Shown here: positions 33,204 through 35,046 of the stretch, in pieces | Position numbering within the stretch: the stretch's first letter is position 1 | Layout: every line of letters starts with the position of its first letter | DNA from: Candidatus Nomurabacteria bacterium GW2011_GWA1_36_15 | GTDB lineage: Bacteria; Patescibacteriota; Minisyncoccia; Phycocordibacterales; UBA9973 | Direction: 5' to 3' | NCBI GenBank assembly: GCA_000991415.1 | Contig: LBRM01000002.1 | Location: forward strand, 1-35,046 | Length of the DNA stretch: 35,046 bases | Made by a program: the position numbers and the translations under genes | Notes under the pieces: generated by a model | Database searches by the model: none | What the model saw: only the letters and a program-made list of their open reading frames with translations | What the model was told of the DNA's origin: nothing

Positions 33204-33245
33204 AAAATAAAGAAACAACTTTTTAAGGGGTTTCTTTATTTTTTA
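33201..33245. terminator. Bidirectional terminator between fmt and raiA
   Basis: A perfect 16-bp stem (TAAAAAATAAAGAAAC and its complement) around a 13-nt loop. The outermost three bases of each arm are the stop codons of fmt and raiA. Confidence 0.85.
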
Positions 33246-33641
33246 ATATTTCGAAGTAAAAGGATTTCGTTTGGAGAGACCCTTCATCATTTTTTTGATA
33301 CTGGCTGCTCCTCGCTTAAATAATGTCTGTCTACGATCTTTGCTTTTTTTAATTTCATTAAAAAGATTTTCCTTTATCTCATCAATTGTTTGGTATAAAT
33401 CTTCTTTATCGGAGCTGGAATAAAATTTCTTTCCGTTTATATTAATCAAGCAATCGGAATGAAAAACAATGCCTGATTTATGGTGCTTAGTGCTCTTGCC
33501 AACTTCAAAATTAACCATTATTTCTCCCCCTCTTGTTTCAATTGTGGATAATAATTTTTCTAAATTAGTAACTCTTTTCAGAATATAATCTTTTATGGTC
33601 TCAGTAAGCTCAAAATTTTTGCCTTGTAAATTTATTTTCAT
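33243..33641 (-). CDS. raiA: Ribosome hibernation promoting factor / RaiA family
   Basis: 132 residues, the short form of the HPF/RaiA family. It starts with MKINLQGKNFELTETIKDYILKRVTNLEKLL and has the pattern of alternating strands and two helices (VGKSTKHHKSGIVFHSDCLININGKKFYSSSDKEDLYQTIDEI). It ends with a basic tail (KKSKDRRQTLFKRGAASIKKMMKGL). These proteins sit in the mRNA/tRNA channel of the small subunit and silence ribosomes in stationary phase. There is no C-terminal dimerisation domain of the long HPF type. TGGTAAAAT is 6 nt before the ATG, so the mRNA is probably leaderless. It converges on fmt across a shared terminator. Confidence 0.88.
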   Translation of the reverse strand: MKINLQGKNFELTETIKDYILKRVTNLEKLLSTIETRGGEIMVNFEVGKSTKHHKSGIVFHSDCLININGKKFYSSSDKEDLYQTIDEIKENLFNEIKKSKDRRQTLFKRGAASIKKMMKGLSKRNPFTSKY

Positions 33642-33647
33642 TTTTCC

Positions 33648-33656
33648 ATTTTACCA
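33648..33656 (-). promoter_or_regulatory. Extended -10 promoter of raiA
   Basis: TGGTAAAAT, 6 nt before the ATG. Confidence 0.6.
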
Positions 33657-33671
33657 CAAAATATTATTAAT

Positions 33672-35046
33672 TTAATACTTCAAACTATGGACAAGGGCCT
33701 TTAGGATGACATCTAGTTCCATGGTTGCAACACCAACCACTCGATCGCCCCCGCCATAATAAATATAAAGTAATTTGCTTTTTAGAACCATGCCGCAGGG
33801 AAATACTACATTATTAACAATCCCATTCTTTTCATATTGCTCCTCCGGTTCAAAAATCGGTTCCGTACTGCGCGCCAGCACTATGGCGGGATCTTTCAAA
33901 TCAAGTAAAACACATCCAATACGGTAAATATTGTGACTTTTTGATACGCCGTGATAAAGCAAAAGCCAACCATATTTAGTTCTGATAGGTGGAGCAGAAA
34001 CACCTACTTTATAACTATCCCACATGTTTATTCGAGGTCCGATGATTCTTAAGCATTTTTTCACGGTTTCGTTTTTAAAATCAAGTGAATTCAAATAATC
34101 ACCGCAAATTTCATTGCCTACACGATGTAAAATAAAATAACCCAGAGGAAACTTTTTAGGAAAAAGGCAAGCATCTTTATCATCAAGACCCTGGGGAGTA
34201 ATAAGAAATGGTTTTTCCCATTTCCAATGGTGAGAAATAAAATCTTTTTCTGTGATGGATGAAATAGCCACTCGCGGAGGACCGATACCATCATAAGCCG
34301 TATAACATAAGTAAATATTTTTGCCAATTTTAGTTAATCTTGGGTCCTCACAACCGGAATTCTTATTGTCGATTTTTTTATTCTCAAAATCTTCCCGCGG
34401 AATATAAATGGGTAAAAATAATCGCTTTATTATGTCTGTTCCATTTTTTGTCATAGCATATCCGAAGGTAGATATATTGTCCAAGGACATTGCACGATAA
34501 ACGAGATGAATCTTTTCGTTCAATAATATGGCCCCGGGATTAAAGGTTGCTCGTGCTTCCCAATTATTTTCTGTTTTAGGAACAATAATCGGGTTTTTAA
34601 GAGAACGCTTGAAATGAAAACGGTCTCTGTATTCATAGTGCATGCTAAAAATGAGATCCGTCAAATTAACCCGCGCAGAACATACGGTCGTGTCAGCTGC
34701 ACCGTAATATATGGTAAGGGTATTCTTTTCAACCAAAGCACCGGTCGGAAAAATCACATTCGGAACATAGCCTGAGAGTTCATAAGATTCTTCCGGTACA
34801 AGCAACGGGCCATTAGTTCGCCCAATTATTTTCCGGGGATCTTTCAAATCAAGCAAAACAGCCTCTATGCCAAAAATTCTTTCAGAACCATTCGGCGACG
34901 GAAAATAATTCTGAATATGAGAATAAATAATCAGCCAACCATATTTGGTTTTAATGGGCGGAGCTCCTACTTCTATATGGTCATAAGGTGAACGTTTTAA
35001 ATCAATCGTATAATTATTCACCTTCTTTTCCCATTTTTCCCAAAAC
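33672..35046 (-). CDS. GH130-type glycoside phosphorylase/hydrolase, tandemly duplicated, N-terminus beyond window
   Basis: The ORF track starts at GTG 35021 (449 aa), but the same frame stays open to the window edge (FWEKWEKK precedes VNNYTIDL), so the gene is probably cut. Residues about 140-449 form a complete GH130 five-bladed propeller: NNWEARATFNPGAIL, HLVYRAM, SGCEDPRLT, KDACLFP, VSAPPIRTKYGWLLLYHG. The first 125 residues repeat its C-terminal third (VGAPPIKTKYGWLIIYSH, VLLDLKDPRKIIGR, NVIFPTGALV, LTIYYGAAD), so two GH130 modules seem to be fused. GH130 enzymes act on beta-mannosides, as phosphorylases or hydrolases; specificity cannot be read here. No signal peptide is visible in the part present. 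It lies 30 bp upstream of raiA. Confidence 0.85.
   Translation of the reverse strand, partial: FWEKWEKKVNNYTIDLKRSPYDHIEVGAPPIKTKYGWLIIYSHIQNYFPSPNGSERIFGIEAVLLDLKDPRKIIGRTNGPLLVPEESYELSGYVPNVIFPTGALVEKNTLTIYYGAADTTVCSARVNLTDLIFSMHYEYRDRFHFKRSLKNPIIVPKTENNWEARATFNPGAILLNEKIHLVYRAMSLDNISTFGYAMTKNGTDIIKRLFLPIYIPREDFENKKIDNKNSGCEDPRLTKIGKNIYLCYTAYDGIGPPRVAISSITEKDFISHHWKWEKPFLITPQGLDDKDACLFPKKFPLGYFILHRVGNEICGDYLNSLDFKNETVKKCLRIIGPRINMWDSYKVGVSAPPIRTKYGWLLLYHGVSKSHNIYRIGCVLLDLKDPAIVLARSTEPIFEPEEQYEKNGIVNNVVFPCGMVLKSKLLYIYYGGGDRVVGVATMELDVILKALVHSLKY

Noticed and set aside
35014-35046. Possible end of an upstream gene (VLGKMGKEGE-stop) overlapping the GH130 gene
   Set aside because: Only 10 residues; the GH130 frame is also open to the edge and duplication homology implies that it continues.

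Overview
The window looks like a chromosomal segment of a Candidate Phyla Radiation (Patescibacteria) bacterium, most probably Parcubacteria-like. This is judged from gene content and style, not from a database search. The DNA is AT-rich, genes are tightly packed, and many housekeeping proteins are small or trimmed: a YchF without its helical domain, a LeuRS with a short editing domain, and a transketolase split into two genes. Several secreted proteins carry PG_binding_1, lamin-tail and PKD-like modules typical of these organisms. I see no rRNA, tRNA, CRISPR array or prophage. No gene-free stretch exceeds 300 bases; the longest are about 192 bp (19094-19285, the left flank of a RAYT element) and 171 bp (25826-25996, gap/dnaE).

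Layout. 1-9861 is a minus-strand block: YchF; a DUF5671-like membrane protein followed by leuS; then an O-antigen-ligase/TPR membrane protein, murJ (lipid II flippase) and lepA (runs off the left edge). 9902-12586 is a P-type Ca2+-type ATPase, divergent from a GT4 glycosyltransferase. 14001-15458 is a secreted lamin-tail/PKD protein. 15506-18408 has a PfkB sugar kinase converging on a split transketolase. 18494-19093 is a small secreted PG-binding protein. 19200-19990 is a REP-type (RAYT) transposase with its hairpin repeats. 19976-25825 is a minus-strand operon gap-rpiB-large secreted glycosidase-rpe-HAD. With transketolase this supplies much of a non-oxidative pentose-phosphate / lower-glycolysis set. 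25997-33203 holds dnaE (+), pth (-) and the operon lepB-hisS-def-fmt (+). 33243-35046 holds raiA/hpf and a GH130-type protein with an internal tandem duplication that runs off the right edge.

The most unusual signal is not a gene. Short palindromic DNA elements sit in frame inside essential protein-coding genes. One family has a strict 13+11+13 bp architecture (37 bp) and occurs in leuS, def and fmt. A second ('PSTSSG'-encoding) occurs in lepA and leuS. leuS also carries a perfect 18+4+18 bp hairpin and a 54-nt in-frame segment bounded by an 8-bp direct repeat, so leuS alone has four candidate insertions. This resembles the logic of the Rickettsia palindromic elements but in a different lineage. 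A two-copy structured intergenic repeat and a RAYT with its cognate hairpins add to a picture of active small-element traffic.

A second genome-wide pattern is that most operon-leading genes have an extended -10 box (TGnTATAAT-like) only 6-8 nt upstream of the start codon, implying leaderless mRNAs. Convergent genes also share terminators whose stems contain both stop codons.
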